Position numbers and translations under genes: made by a program
Assembly (NCBI RefSeq): GCF_011046535.1
Contig: NZ_CP049257.1
Span: 2,790,001 to 2,854,000 of the forward strand
DNA: 64,000 nt
From: Nocardioides anomalus
GTDB lineage: Bacteria > Actinomycetota > Actinomycetes > Propionibacteriales > Nocardioidaceae
Direction: 5' to 3'
The notes under the pieces: generated by a model
Databases searched by the model: none
Told to the model about the DNA's origin: nothing
What the model saw: the letters and a program-made list of their open reading frames with translations, nothing else
Part shown: positions 27,013-35,592 of the stretch, piece after piece
How the letters are laid out: each line of letters begins with the position of its first letter
How positions within the stretch are numbered: position 1 is the stretch's first letter

Positions 27013-28216
27013 GTGAGCCCGCGACGCCGCCGCCCCGCCGCGCTCGGCGCGGTCGCCGCCCTGCTGCTCGCCGGCCTGCTGGCCGGGTGCGGTGACGACG
27101 CCGACAGCGCCGACAGCGGGGGCAGCGGCGGCACGGCGTCCGGCGACAGCGGCGCAGGCGCGGACGTCGGCTCCCCCGCCCGCCGACGCCCCGGCGCTGC
27201 GGGTCGAGACCGTGCTCGACGGCCTGGACCACCCGTGGGACGTGGCGCAGGCGCCGGACGGCACCCTGCTGCTCGACGAGCGCGGCGGCGGGCTGACCGC
27301 CGTGCTCCCCGACGGCTCGGACCAGGAGGTCGACGCCGACTTCTCCGACCTGTTCGCCGAAGGCGAGACCGGGCTCATGGGGCTCGTGCTCGACCCGGCG
27401 TTCGCGGACAACCGCACCTTCTACACCTGCCAGGGCGCCGTCGACGGCGGCGCGGACGGCGGCCCGGCCATCGAGGTCGTGAGCTGGACCGTCGACGACG
27501 ACTGGTCCGCGGCCACCCGCGTGGCCGACCCCCTGGTCGGCGAGATCCCGGTCAACCGCGCCATCGGCCGGCACGGCGGCTGCCGGCTCCGCTTCGACCC
27601 GCAGGGCCAACTGCTCATCGGCACCGGCGACAACGCCCTCGGCACCAACCCGCAGGACCTCGACTCCCTGGCCGGCAAGCTGCTGCGCGTCGACCCCGCC
27701 ACCGGCGGCCGGCCCCAGGTCGTCGGCTACGGCCACCGCAACGTCCAGGGCATCGCCGTGCGCCCCGGCACCGACCAGGTCTTCACCGCCGAGCAGGGCA
27801 GCTCCCGCGACGACGAGGTCAACCTCGCCGTCGACGGCGGCAACTACGGCTGGAACCCCGTCGGCCAGGGCGAGTACGACGAGAGCGTGCCCATGACCGA
27901 CACCGACATCCCCGGCGCCATCGAGGCCGTCTGGTCCTCCGGCGACCCCACCATCGCCGTCTGCGGCATCACCTTCCTCGACGGCGACCAGTGGGGCGAC
28001 GACGAGGGCCTGCTCCTCCTCGGCGTCCAGAAGGACACCGGCGTCCTCGCGCTCCGCCTCGACGACGCCGGCGCCCTGGTCGACCAGTTCCGCCTCCCCG
28101 AGCTCGAGGAGTACGGCCGCATCCGCACGCCGCAGCTGGGCACCGACGGAGCGCTGTACGTCACCACCGACAACGGCGACGGCCAGGACCAGCTGCTCCG
28201 GGTGACGCCCGCCTGA
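27013..28216 (+). pseudogene. PQQ-type glucose/sorbosone dehydrogenase lipoprotein, frameshifted
   Basis: The first frame (GTG 27013) encodes a lipoprotein signal ending LLAGC and a Gly/Ser linker; the second frame (open to 28216) encodes the six-bladed propeller of soluble aldose sugar dehydrogenases: LDHPWDVAQAPDG, GETGLMGLVLDPAF, GRHGGCRLRFDP, GTGDNALG, YGHRNVQG and GQGEYD. The frames join if one C is removed from the C5 run at 27173-27177, giving GSPPADAPALRVE. It is therefore a single gene with a +1 frameshift, either a sequencing error, a real inactivation or a slippery run. If intact, it would oxidise sugars on the outer face of the membrane. The propeller is uninterrupted. Confidence 0.85.
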
Positions 28217-28295
28217 GGCGACGGGTACTCCCTGCCGTGAGGCAGGGGTCCCGCAGCCGCCTGGCCGTCGTGCTCCCCTGAGCCACCCGCAGGGT

Positions 28296-28353
28296 GGAGC
28301 CCGCGCAGCTGCGTGGCGGGCAGAGGGTCAGGGGTTCGGGTCCCGTCGGCTCC
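28296..28353 (+). pseudogene. Degenerate tRNA-Ala-like remnant, inverted relative to the real gene
   Basis: This 58-bp stretch carries GCGCAGCTG (D-arm) and GCAGAGGGTCAGGGGTTCG (28320-28338), both identical to parts of the tRNA-Ala gene at 28405, and an acceptor-like GGAGCC...GGCTCC. The anticodon arm is missing and the invariant A58 is G. It cannot be a working tRNA. It faces the real tRNA across a strong hairpin, so the pair forms an inverted repeat. Confidence 0.6.
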
Positions 28354-28360
28354 GACGAAG

Positions 28361-28399
28361 CGAGAAGGCCCGCCGCGCTCAGCGCGGCGGGCCTTCTCG
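28361..28399. terminator. Strong hairpin between tRNA-Ala and its degenerate copy
   Basis: The arms 28361-28379 and 28381-28399 are perfectly complementary (19 bp), GC-rich in the stem and ending in AGAAGG/CCTTCT. It lies 5 bp downstream of the tRNA-Ala 3' end and is probably its terminator; symmetry allows action in both directions. Confidence 0.75.
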
Positions 28400-28404
28400 G
28401 TGGG

Positions 28405-28477
28405 TGGAGCTGAGGGGACTCGAACCCCTGACCCTCTGCATGCCATGCAGATGCGCTACCAGCTGCGCCACAGCCCC
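28405..28477 (-). tRNA. tRNA-Ala(GGC)
   Basis: The 73-nt minus-strand sequence folds as a cloverleaf: acceptor GGGGCTG/CAGCTCC (one G-U), D-arm GCGC-AGCTGGTA-GCGC, anticodon stem TCTGC/GCAGA with loop ATGGCAT (anticodon GGC), variable GGGTC, T-arm AGGGG-TTCGAGT-CCCCT and discriminator A. The genomic 3' end reads ACCCA, so CCA is not precisely encoded and would be added enzymatically. Confidence 0.95.
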
Positions 28478-28520
28478 ATCTCGGCCGCCCCCGGTGTCCC
28501 GGTGGGCAACCCGCGGAAGT

Positions 28521-29159
28521 TTAGCCAACCGGTGTCGTCTGGATGAAATCGGGTGCCACGGTGCGGTTGTAGGCGGCCAGTCGCCAGGGTGCGTCGGGCC
28601 CCCGGCGGCGCAGGACGACCCAGCCGCAGTTGTCGAGACCGGTCATGGTCTCGGCCTGGGGGCGGCCCCAGCCGAGGAGCGTGGCGGTGGCGGTGCGGAT
28701 GGCCGCGCCGTGGGAGACGGCGACGCCGGTGTCGCCCGGGCCGAGCAGGCCGGCGAGCTCGGAGAGGGCGGCGGTGGTGCGGGCGGCGACGTCGGCGTAG
28801 CGCTCCACCTCGGGCACGCGGTCCCACTCCCCCACGCGGTACGCCGCGAAGCCGTCGGGGTCGGCCGCCTCGAACTCGGTGGCCAGCAACCCTTCGAGAG
28901 CGCCGAAGGAGTACTCGCGCAGGCGCGGGTCGAAGCGGGGCTCGAGACCGGTGGCCGAGGCGACGTAGGCGGCCGTGGCGCGGGTGCGGTCAGCGTCGGA
29001 GGACCAGAGCACCGTGGGCCCTAGTGCGGCGAGGACCGGCGCGGTGGCCGCGGCCTGGGCCCGGCCGAGCTCGTCGAGCTGGGACTGCGACTGGCCCTGC
29101 AGGCGACGCTCGGCGTTCCAGTCGGTGCGGCCGTGCCGGAGGAGGACGAGCTCGGACAC
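28521..29159 (-). CDS. Histidine phosphatase family protein
   Basis: This 212-residue phosphoglycerate-mutase-like phosphatase has LVLLRHGRTDWN (phosphohistidine) near the N-terminus, LREYSFGALEG and AVSHGAAIRT with the second catalytic His. GTG start follows the rsfS stop by 5 bp. Substrate unknown; in actinobacteria such a gene often follows nadD-rsfS (recalled gene order), so linkage may be conserved. Confidence 0.92.
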   Translation of the reverse strand: MSELVLLRHGRTDWNAERRLQGQSQSQLDELGRAQAAATAPVLAALGPTVLWSSDADRTRATAAYVASATGLEPRFDPRLREYSFGALEGLLATEFEAADPDGFAAYRVGEWDRVPEVERYADVAARTTAALSELAGLLGPGDTGVAVSHGAAIRTATATLLGWGRPQAETMTGLDNCGWVVLRRRGPDAPWRLAAYNRTVAPDFIQTTPVG

Positions 29160-29164
29160 CAGGC

Positions 29165-29548
29165 TCAGCCGCGCGAGTGCGGGGCGGTGACGTCCGCGGG
29201 AAGCGGGATCGTCGGGCAGTCGCGCCACAGCCGCTCGAGGGCGTAGAACTGCCGCTCCTCCTCGTGCTGGACGTGCACGACGATCTCGCCGTAGTCGATG
29301 AGCACCCAGCGCCCGTCGCGCTCGCCCTCGCGGCGGATGGGCTTGGCGCCGATCTCGCGGAGCTTGTCCTCGACCTCGTCGACGATGGCGCGGACCTGGC
29401 GGTCGTTGGTGGCCGAGGCGAGGAGGAAGGCGTCGGTGATGGCCAGCTGGTCGCTGACGTCGAAGGCGATGATCTGCTGCGCCAGCTTGTCGGAGGCCGC
29501 GCGGGCGGCGGTCACGACGAGCTCGACGGCGTGGTCGGTGGCGGTCAC
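29165..29548 (-). CDS. rsfS: Ribosome silencing factor RsfS
   Basis: The 127-residue protein matches the RsfS/DUF143 family, with [39 protein letters not shown] and the [20 protein letters not shown] core followed by [10 protein letters not shown]. It binds ribosomal protein L14 and blocks subunit joining in starved cells. GTG start overlaps nadD (GTGA), the usual nadD-rsfS arrangement. Confidence 0.95.
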   Translation of the reverse strand: MTATDHAVELVVTAARAASDKLAQQIIAFDVSDQLAITDAFLLASATNDRQVRAIVDEVEDKLREIGAKPIRREGERDGRWVLIDYGEIVVHVQHEEERQFYALERLWRDCPTIPLPADVTAPHSRG

Positions 29549-30156
29549 GAGGAGGCTCCAGCGGGTGCGGGGTAGAGGTGGTGCTTGGCGATGTACTGCA
29601 CGACACCGTCGGGGACGAGGTACCACACCGGCTCGCCGCGGCGGGTGCGCGCGCGGCAGTCGGTGGAGGAGATGGCCAGGGCCGGGATCTCGACCATCGT
29701 CACCTTGTCGGCGGGGATGGCAGCGAGCGTGGCCGGGTCCATCTCGTGCCCGGGCCGGGTCACGCCCACGAACCGCGCCAGCCCGAACAGCTCCTCGGCC
29801 GAGCGCCAGGTGAAGATGTCGGCCAGCGCGTCGGCGCCGGTGATAAAGTAGAGCTCGCTGTCCGGCTCGGCGTTCTTGAGGTCGCGCAGCGTGTCCACGG
29901 TGTACGTCGGGCCGGCCCGGTCGACGTCCACGCGCGAGACCGAGAAGCGCGGGTTGGAGGCGGTGGCGATCACCGTCATGAGGTAGCGGTGCTCGGCCTC
30001 GGTGACGGCGCGGTCGGACTTCTGCCACGGGTCGCCGGTGGGCACGAAGAGGACCTCGTCGAGGTCGAACCAGGACTGGACCTCGGAGGCGGCGACCAGG
30101 TGGCCGTGGTGGATGGGGTCGAACGTGCCGCCCATCACCCCGACACGGCGGGTCAC
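29545..30156 (-). CDS. nadD: Nicotinate-nucleotide adenylyltransferase
   Basis: This 203-residue nucleotidyltransferase forms deamido-NAD. It shows [20 protein letters not shown] (GxFDPxHxGH) and the C-terminal [10 protein letters not shown] matching the family ISST motif. GTG start; 16 bp after the small membrane protein gene. Coupled by overlap to rsfS. Confidence 0.96.
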   Translation of the reverse strand: MTRRVGVMGGTFDPIHHGHLVAASEVQSWFDLDEVLFVPTGDPWQKSDRAVTEAEHRYLMTVIATASNPRFSVSRVDVDRAGPTYTVDTLRDLKNAEPDSELYFITGADALADIFTWRSAEELFGLARFVGVTRPGHEMDPATLAAIPADKVTMVEIPALAISSTDCRARTRRGEPVWYLVPDGVVQYIAKHHLYPAPAGASS

Positions 30157-30172
30157 GGGCCGACCGCCGAGG

Positions 30173-30310
30173 TCAGGAGTGCTCCCGCCCGCCGCCGAAG
30201 GCGACCAGCGCGGCCATGAGGGCCAGCAGGATCACCAAGGCGAGGGCGCCGATGCCGAAGCTCAGCGCGACGTCGACTTCTTCCCCGAAGCCCAGGATCT
30301 GCGCGGTCAT
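30173..30310 (-). CDS. Small single-pass membrane protein (45 residues)
   Basis: The predicted peptide begins [16 protein letters not shown] and contains one hydrophobic segment ([21 protein letters not shown]) followed by GGGREHS. It is in line with proA (25 bp upstream) and nadD (16 bp downstream), which supports a real gene despite its size. No known function. Its position in a housekeeping operon suggests a conserved lineage-specific protein. Confidence 0.65.
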   Translation of the reverse strand: MTAQILGFGEEVDVALSFGIGALALVILLALMAALVAFGGGREHS

Positions 30311-30335
30311 GCGTGCAGCCTACCCAGCCCCGCCG

Positions 30336-31583
30336 TCACCTCGTGTGCCCGTCCCCCACCACGACGTACTTGGTCGACGTCATCTCCGGCAGCCCCATCG
30401 GGCCGCGGGCGTGCAGCTTCTGCGTGCTGATCCCGATCTCGGCCCCGAAGCCGAACTCCCCGCCGTCGGTGAACCGGGTCGAGGCGTTGACCAGCACCGC
30501 CGCGGAGTCGACCTCGGCCACGAACCGCCGCGCCGCCGCCTGGTCCTCGGTCAGGATCGCCTCGCTGTGCTGGCTCGACCAGCGGCGGATGTGCGCCAGC
30601 GCCTCGTCCAGGTCCGGCACGACGCGGGCGGCGATGTCGAGGGAGAGGTACTCCTCGCCCCAGTCCTCGTCCGTCGCCGGCACGACGCCCGCGTGGGCCA
30701 GGAAGGCCTCGTCGCCGTGGATCGTCACCCCGGCCTCCTGGAGGGCGGCGACCACGCGCGGCAGGAAGGCCTCGACCACCTCGGCGTGCACCAGCAGCGA
30801 CTCGGCCGCGTTGCAGACGCTGGTCCGCTGGGTCTTGGCGTTGAGGACGACGGCCAGCGCCTTCTCGAGGTCGGCCGCCCGGTCGACGTACACGTGGCAG
30901 TTGCCGACCCCGGTCTCGATGACCGGCACCGTGGACTCCTCGACCACCGAGCGGATGAGGCCCGCTCCCCCGCGCGGGATGAGCACGTCGACCAGCCCGC
31001 GGGCGCGCATCAGCGCCTTGACCGACTCGTGGGAGTCGCCCGGCACCAGCTGGACGACGTCGGGGTCCAGGCCGGAGCCGGCCAGCGCGTCGCGCAGCAC
31101 CCCGACCAGGGCGGCGTTGGACGACCGGGCCGAGGACGAGCCGCGCAGCAGCACGGCGTTCCCGCTCTTGAGGCAGATGCCCGCGGCGTCGACGGTCACG
31201 TTGGGCCGGGCCTCGTAGACCATCCCGACCACCCCGAACGGCACCCGCACCTGCCGCAGCTCGAGCCCGTTGGCCAGGGTGCCGCCGCGCACCACCTCGC
31301 CGACCGGGTCGGGCAGCGCCGCCACCTCGCGCAGCCCGCGGGCCATGTCCTCCAGGCGCTGCGGGGTCAGCCGGAGCCGGTCCACGATGTTCGCGGCCGT
31401 GCCGCCGGTCTCGGCGCGCGCGACGTCCTCGGCGTTGGCGTCCAGGACCTCCGACCACCGGGCGACCAGCGCGTCGGCCATGGCCAGCAGGGCCGCGTCC
31501 TTCTCGGCCCGCGTGGCCAGGGCCAGCCCGTGGCTGGCCGCACGCGCGCGGCGTGCGGTGTCGAGCACGTCCTGGGTACCCAC
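30336..31583 (-). CDS. proA: Glutamate-5-semialdehyde dehydrogenase (gamma-glutamyl phosphate reductase)
   Basis: This 415-residue enzyme catalyses the second step of proline synthesis. It shows [33 protein letters not shown], the catalytic Cys in [13 protein letters not shown] and [22 protein letters not shown] start. It heads the minus-strand operon with the small membrane protein, nadD, rsfS and the phosphatase; proB is not adjacent. Confidence 0.96.
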   Translation of the reverse strand: MGTQDVLDTARRARAASHGLALATRAEKDAALLAMADALVARWSEVLDANAEDVARAETGGTAANIVDRLRLTPQRLEDMARGLREVAALPDPVGEVVRGGTLANGLELRQVRVPFGVVGMVYEARPNVTVDAAGICLKSGNAVLLRGSSSARSSNAALVGVLRDALAGSGLDPDVVQLVPGDSHESVKALMRARGLVDVLIPRGGAGLIRSVVEESTVPVIETGVGNCHVYVDRAADLEKALAVVLNAKTQRTSVCNAAESLLVHAEVVEAFLPRVVAALQEAGVTIHGDEAFLAHAGVVPATDEDWGEEYLSLDIAARVVPDLDEALAHIRRWSSQHSEAILTEDQAAARRFVAEVDSAAVLVNASTRFTDGGEFGFGAEIGISTQKLHARGPMGLPEMTSTKYVVVGDGHTR

Positions 31584-31615
31584 AGCCGCGAGGATAGGCG
31601 TGAGGAGGCAGCACC

Positions 31616-32365
31616 GTGCCCGTGTACCTGCAGGCTGGACTGTGGGGGCTGGTCGCCGGCGGGATGCTGGTGGTCGGCGCCGCGATCGCCTGGCTGCTCC
31701 GCGTGCCGCGGCTGGTCGTCGCCACGGTGATGGCCTTCGGCTCGGGCGTGCTCTTCTCCGCGCTCGCCTTCGACCTGGTCGACGAGGCCGAGCGCTCGGG
31801 CGGGCTCACCGCGACCCTCATCGGGCTGGCCGGCGGAGCCGCGGTGTACGTCGCCGCCAACGCCGTGCTCAACCGTCGCGGTGCCGCCCGCCGCAAGAGC
31901 TCGGGCGAGGAGCAGTCCTCCGAGCAGGACCAGGCCGGCAGCGGCACGGCCATCGCGGTCGGCGCCCTGCTCGACGGCATCCCGGAGTCGGTGGTCCTCG
32001 GGCTCTCGCTGCTCGGCGGCCACGGCGTCGGCGTACCCGTGCTGGCCGCCATCGCGATCTCCAACCTGCCCGAGGGCCTGTCCAGCTCGGCCGGCATGAA
32101 GGCCAACGGCCGCAGCGCGCGCTACGTCTTCGGCGTCTGGGTCTCGATCGCCGTGGCCAGCGGCCTGGCCGGCCTGCTCGGCTGCCTGCTGCTGGACGGC
32201 GCGGCGGACGCCACGATCTCGGTCATCACCGCGGTCGCGGCGGGTGCCATCCTGACCATGGTGGCCGACACGATGATCCCCGAGGCGTACGCGCGCACCC
32301 ACCTGCTCACCGGGCTGGTGGTCACGCTCGGCTTCATCACCGCCTTCGCGCTGACCCGGTCGTGA
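31616..32365 (+). CDS. ZIP family metal transporter
   Basis: This 249-residue polytopic protein has about eight hydrophobic segments and the ZIP metal-site motifs: [12 protein letters not shown] in TM4 (in place of the common HNxPEG) and [11 protein letters not shown] in TM5. A hydrophilic Ser/Glu/Gln-rich loop (about 85-108) lacks the usual His cluster. Probably imports a divalent metal. GTG start; divergent from proA by 32 bp. The loss of His in the first motif may alter metal choice. Confidence 0.88.
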   Translation: MPVYLQAGLWGLVAGGMLVVGAAIAWLLRVPRLVVATVMAFGSGVLFSALAFDLVDEAERSGGLTATLIGLAGGAAVYVAANAVLNRRGAARRKSSGEEQSSEQDQAGSGTAIAVGALLDGIPESVVLGLSLLGGHGVGVPVLAAIAISNLPEGLSSSAGMKANGRSARYVFGVWVSIAVASGLAGLLGCLLLDGAADATISVITAVAAGAILTMVADTMIPEAYARTHLLTGLVVTLGFITAFALTRS

Positions 32366-32790
32366 GCGCACCACTGCGGTTCGTGGTCAACCGGCACCAG
32401 GCGACCACGCTCCACTTCGACCTGCGGCTCGAGGTCGACGGCGCGCTCGCGTCGTGGGCGGTGCCGAAGGGGCCGAGCCTGGACCCAGCGGTGAAGCGGC
32501 TGGCCATCCGGGTCGACGACCACGACCTCGAGGAGCACCTGGCCTACGAGGACGACCACAAGGTCGTCTGGGACACCGGGACCTTCGAGCCGGCGACCGA
32601 CCCCGGCCCGGCCCTCGAGGAGGGCCACCTGCGCTTCACCCTCGAGGGCCACCGGCTGCACGGTGGCTTCGCACTGCAGCAGACCCGGCTGGGCTGGCTG
32701 CTGCTCAAGCTGGACGACGAGGGCGCGGCGCCGGGTCAGGTCTGGGCCGAGGACGAGCTGGGCTCGGTGCTCAGCGACCGGACCCTCTGA
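32362..32790 (+). CDS. Stand-alone LigD-type 3'-phosphoesterase domain protein
   Basis: This 142-residue protein consists of only the phosphoesterase domain: FVVNRHQATTLHFDLRLE and SWAVPKGPSLDPAVKRLAI match the metal-binding HxxxxLHxDxRLE and WAVPKG motifs. It would trim 3' ends before joining. The GTG overlaps the ZIP transporter stop (GTGA). The tail overlaps the convergent polymerase gene by 20 bp. In most LigD proteins this domain is fused to polymerase and ligase; here all three are separate genes. Confidence 0.88.
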   Translation: MSAPLRFVVNRHQATTLHFDLRLEVDGALASWAVPKGPSLDPAVKRLAIRVDDHDLEEHLAYEDDHKVVWDTGTFEPATDPGPALEEGHLRFTLEGHRLHGGFALQQTRLGWLLLKLDDEGAAPGQVWAEDELGSVLSDRTL

Positions 32791-33679
32791 GCGCTCGGTC
32801 CGCCCGGGCCAGCGACTGGGCGTGCCGGCGCACGTCGCGCCACGGGCAGGGCTTGGCGGCCAGGCGGCGACCGACGGTGCGCACGGTGTACTTCGTCGGT
32901 GGCACCCGCGACAGCTCGTCCCAGGTGATCGGCGTCGAGACCGGCGCACCGGGCCGCGCGCGGACGGCGTATGCCGGGACCGCGGTCTGCGCGTAGCCGT
33001 TGCGGGCCACGTCGACGTAGACCCTCCTGCCCCGCTTGGCCTTGCGCACCTCGACGGTCAGCAGGTCCGGCGCCTTCTCGACCAGCAGTTCGGCGCAGCG
33101 GTGCGCGAAGTCGCGCACCTCGTCGAAGCCCAGCCGCGGTCGCAGCGGCACCAGCACGTGGTAGCCGCGCGAACCGGTCGTCTTGAGGTACGTCGTGAGG
33201 CCGAGGTCGTCGAGCAGCTCGCCCACCATCCGGGTCGCCTTGCGCACCTTGGCCAGGTCGTCGTCGCTGGGGTCGAGGTCGAAGACGAGCTGGTCCGGCT
33301 GGTCGAGCGCCTTCGTGGTGCACAGCCACGTGTGCGGCGTGACGCAGGCCTGCTGGGCCAGGTAGACCAGGCTGCGGCGGTCGTCGACCACGACCTGCCG
33401 CTGGGGGTCCTGGGCGGTGGCGACCTCGACGGTGTGCACCCAGTCCGGGAAGTGCGACGGCACCTTCTTCTCGTAGAAGCTGAACCCACCCAGCCCGTCC
33501 GGGAAGCGCTCCATGTTCACCGGCCGGCCGCGCAGGTGCGGCAGCATCACGTCGGCCACGGAGTCGTAGTAACGGGCGAGGTCCAGCTTGGTGACGCTGC
33601 CGGATCGAGGGGGGTCGTCCGGGAACAGCACCTTGTCCGGCTTGGAGATCTCCACGCCCGCGACGGTCGAGTCGCTCAC
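32771..33679 (-). CDS. LigD-type polymerase/primase domain protein
   Basis: This 302-residue archaeo-eukaryotic primase-fold polymerase shows ISKPDKVLFPDD at the start, KTTGSRGYHVLVPL and the catalytic acidic motif VFDLDPSDDD. It fills gaps with (ribo)nucleotides during end joining. GTG start overlaps the ligase gene stop (GTGA), so polymerase and ligase are translationally coupled. No Ku gene lies in the window. Confidence 0.92.
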   Translation of the reverse strand: MSDSTVAGVEISKPDKVLFPDDPPRSGSVTKLDLARYYDSVADVMLPHLRGRPVNMERFPDGLGGFSFYEKKVPSHFPDWVHTVEVATAQDPQRQVVVDDRRSLVYLAQQACVTPHTWLCTTKALDQPDQLVFDLDPSDDDLAKVRKATRMVGELLDDLGLTTYLKTTGSRGYHVLVPLRPRLGFDEVRDFAHRCAELLVEKAPDLLTVEVRKAKRGRRVYVDVARNGYAQTAVPAYAVRARPGAPVSTPITWDELSRVPPTKYTVRTVGRRLAAKPCPWRDVRRHAQSLARADRALRGSGR

Positions 33680-34614
33680 GTCTCCCGCACCACCTCGGCC
33701 GCGGCCTTGTCCTCGCGGAGCCCGAGGAAGCGCGGGTGCCGCAGCTGGTGGGTCCGCGTCCACTCGGTGAAGGCGACCTGCGCCACCAGCTCGGGCCGCG
33801 CCCAGTGCACACCCTTGCGCGGGAGCGCGCCCTGGGTGCACGGCGACGGGTCGACCTCGAGCGGGCCGAGCCGCGCGTGCAGGTCGCGCAGCACCGCCTC
33901 GGAGAAGCCGGTGCCGACCTTGCCGGCGTACACCAGGTCGTCGCCCTCGTGGTAGCCGAGCAGCAGCGCACCCAGCGCGACCCGCGAGCCCTCCGGGTCG
34001 GTCCAGCCGACGACGACCAGCTCCTGGCCGGCCTCGCACTTGAACTTGAGCCAGCGGTCGGTGCGGCCGGTGGCGTACGCCGCGTCCGCGCGCTTGGCGA
34101 TCAGCCCCTCCCAGCCCTTGCGGCAGGCCCCGGCGAAGTACTCCTCGCCCCCCTGCCTGCGGTGCGGCGTGTAGCGGATCGGGCCGTCGAAGGTGAGCAG
34201 CGCGCGCAGTCGCCGCTTGCGGGCCAGCAGCGGCTCGCCGCGCAGGTCCTCGCCGTCCGCGCGCAGCACGTCGAAGACGTAGAAGAAGACCGGGACGCCG
34301 CTGCGGCGCGCCTTGTCCGCGCTGCTCACGTGGATGCGCGGCTGGAGCCGGGCGAACGACGTGCGCGAGCCCTCGAAGGCCACCACCTCACCGTCCACCA
34401 CGAAGTCGGTCGACGCCTGCTCCTCCAGCGCCTCCGCGATCTCCGGGAACGCCACCGTCACGTCGCGGCCCGAGCGGGAGTAGAGCCGGGTGCCCCGGCC
34501 GGTGCGCACGGCCAGGCAGCGCTGGCCGTCGAGCTTGCGCTCGTAGACCCACCCGTCGGCCCAGAAGCGCTCGTGCGACAGCGTCGCCAGCGCCGGCTGC
34601 GGGATGTCGGTCAC
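33676..34614 (-). CDS. ATP-dependent DNA ligase (LigD ligase domain type)
   Basis: This 312-residue ligase has the adenylation motif ERKLDGQRCLA (KxDG), VDGEVVAFEG, FYVFDVL, EGLIAKRADA and WLKFKCEAGQELVV, followed by an OB-fold ending WTRTHQLRHPRFLGLREDK. It seals nicks and breaks using ATP. GTG at 34614 places motif I near residue 28, as in LigD ligase domains; earlier in-frame ATGs would overlap the divergent gene. Partner of the polymerase (32771) and phosphoesterase (32362) genes. Confidence 0.93.
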   Translation of the reverse strand: MTDIPQPALATLSHERFWADGWVYERKLDGQRCLAVRTGRGTRLYSRSGRDVTVAFPEIAEALEEQASTDFVVDGEVVAFEGSRTSFARLQPRIHVSSADKARRSGVPVFFYVFDVLRADGEDLRGEPLLARKRRLRALLTFDGPIRYTPHRRQGGEEYFAGACRKGWEGLIAKRADAAYATGRTDRWLKFKCEAGQELVVVGWTDPEGSRVALGALLLGYHEGDDLVYAGKVGTGFSEAVLRDLHARLGPLEVDPSPCTQGALPRKGVHWARPELVAQVAFTEWTRTHQLRHPRFLGLREDKAAAEVVRET

Positions 34615-34654
34615 GCTGCTGTGGTACCCGCTCGTCCGGTCGTAGGGTCCTGCC

Positions 34655-35104
34655 GTGACCCAGCCTCCCGAGGACGCCACCCGGCCCATCAGCCCGACCC
34701 CGCCGCCGCCGCCGCTGCCGCCCCCGCCGGCCGCGCCGCCAGCCGCCGCGCCGCAGCCCGCGGACCGCACCACCCTGGTCAGCCTGGCCTTCGCGGTGGC
34801 CACCATCGCGCTGACCGTCGTCGCGCTCGCGGTGATGGAGGACGCCCGGCGCGGCTACGAGGTCTGGACGACCTGGTCGGTCGTGGCCACCCTGGCCGCG
34901 CTGGTGCACCTGCTCCCGGTCGGCTGGAAGCCCGAGCCGCGCACCAAGTCCTGGGACGCCGTGGCGCTGGCGACCGGCGTACTGCTGTTCTTCTGGGTGG
35001 CGGCCTTCCTGCCCTCGGTCACCACCGGCACCGGCTTCGCGATGACCGCGGCCGTGGCCTGCGCGGTGGCCCACTGCTGGGTGCTGCCCGGCCGACGTAC
35101 GTGA
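34655..35104 (+). CDS. Proline-rich membrane protein, unknown function
   Basis: This 149-residue protein starts with a cytoplasmic-looking Pro/Ala-rich stretch (12-37) followed by four hydrophobic segments (LVSLAFAVATIALTVVALAV; WSVVATLAALVHLLPVG; VALATGVLLFFWVAAFL; TAAVACAVAHCWVL). GTG start. It overlaps the next membrane protein gene (GTGA), so the two may form a complex. Not recognised. Confidence 0.75.
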   Translation: MTQPPEDATRPISPTPPPPPLPPPPAAPPAAAPQPADRTTLVSLAFAVATIALTVVALAVMEDARRGYEVWTTWSVVATLAALVHLLPVGWKPEPRTKSWDAVALATGVLLFFWVAAFLPSVTTGTGFAMTAAVACAVAHCWVLPGRRT

Positions 35105-35511
35105 GCCGGCTGCGCGCCGTCGGGCTCGCCCTGGCCGTGCTGGCCCTCGGACTGCCGTGGGGTGCGTATGCCGTGCCGGGCTACGTCACCACCGGCTACT
35201 ACACCTCGGGCTACTGCGACTACGACGGCTACTGCTACTCCGGCACCTACCAGCCCGGCTACTACGTGCCGGGCTTCGACGGCTCGGTGACGGGCACCAC
35301 GAGCACGGCCCGCTTCTTCGTGGTCGGCGCCGTGCTGCTGGTCGTGCTGGCTTGGCGGCTCGGGAGGCCCCGGCTGCTGCTTGGCGCCGCGAGCGTCTGC
35401 GCCGCCGGCGTCGTCCTGCACCTGACCGCGGGGCTCACCGGCGGCACCGTGGCCCTCGCCCTGGCCGCGGTCTGCTTCGGGCTGGCCGCACGACGCCCCG
35501 CCCGCTTGTAA
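35101..35511 (+). CDS. Tyr/Gly-rich membrane protein, unknown function
   Basis: This 136-residue protein has an N-terminal hydrophobic segment ([20 protein letters not shown]), an exposed Tyr-rich section ([20 protein letters not shown]) with two Cys, and three further hydrophobic stretches. Its TAA stop is provided by the long palindrome beginning at 35504. The stop arrangement matches that of the SGNH hydrolase gene at 16999. Confidence 0.7.
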   Translation: MSRLRAVGLALAVLALGLPWGAYAVPGYVTTGYYTSGYCDYDGYCYSGTYQPGYYVPGFDGSVTGTTSTARFFVVGAVLLVVLAWRLGRPRLLLGAASVCAAGVVLHLTAGLTGGTVALALAAVCFGLAARRPARL

Positions 35512-35579
35512 CGCTCAGTTACGGGAACTCCCGACCCGTTCGAACGGGTCGGGAGTTCCTGTAACTGAGCGTTACAAGC
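35504..35579. repeat. Long palindrome, copy 2 of the three-copy family
   Basis: A 76-bp inverted repeat centred between 35541 and 35542, complete but for one G-T pair. The outer TTGTAACGCTCAGTTAC and inner CGACCCGTT match copy 1; the middle GGAACTCC differs from copy 1 GGTACTCC, with the matching change in the other arm. It lies between convergent genes (membrane protein, etfA) and provides the left gene's stop. Confidence 0.88.
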
Positions 35580-35592
35580 CGGGGGCGGGCGC

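Noticed and set aside
28296..28353. A second functional tRNA, or tRNA-Sec, on the plus strand
   Set aside because: No anticodon arm, T-stem mismatch and A58 replaced by G; no matching 5' acceptor for a longer tRNA was found.
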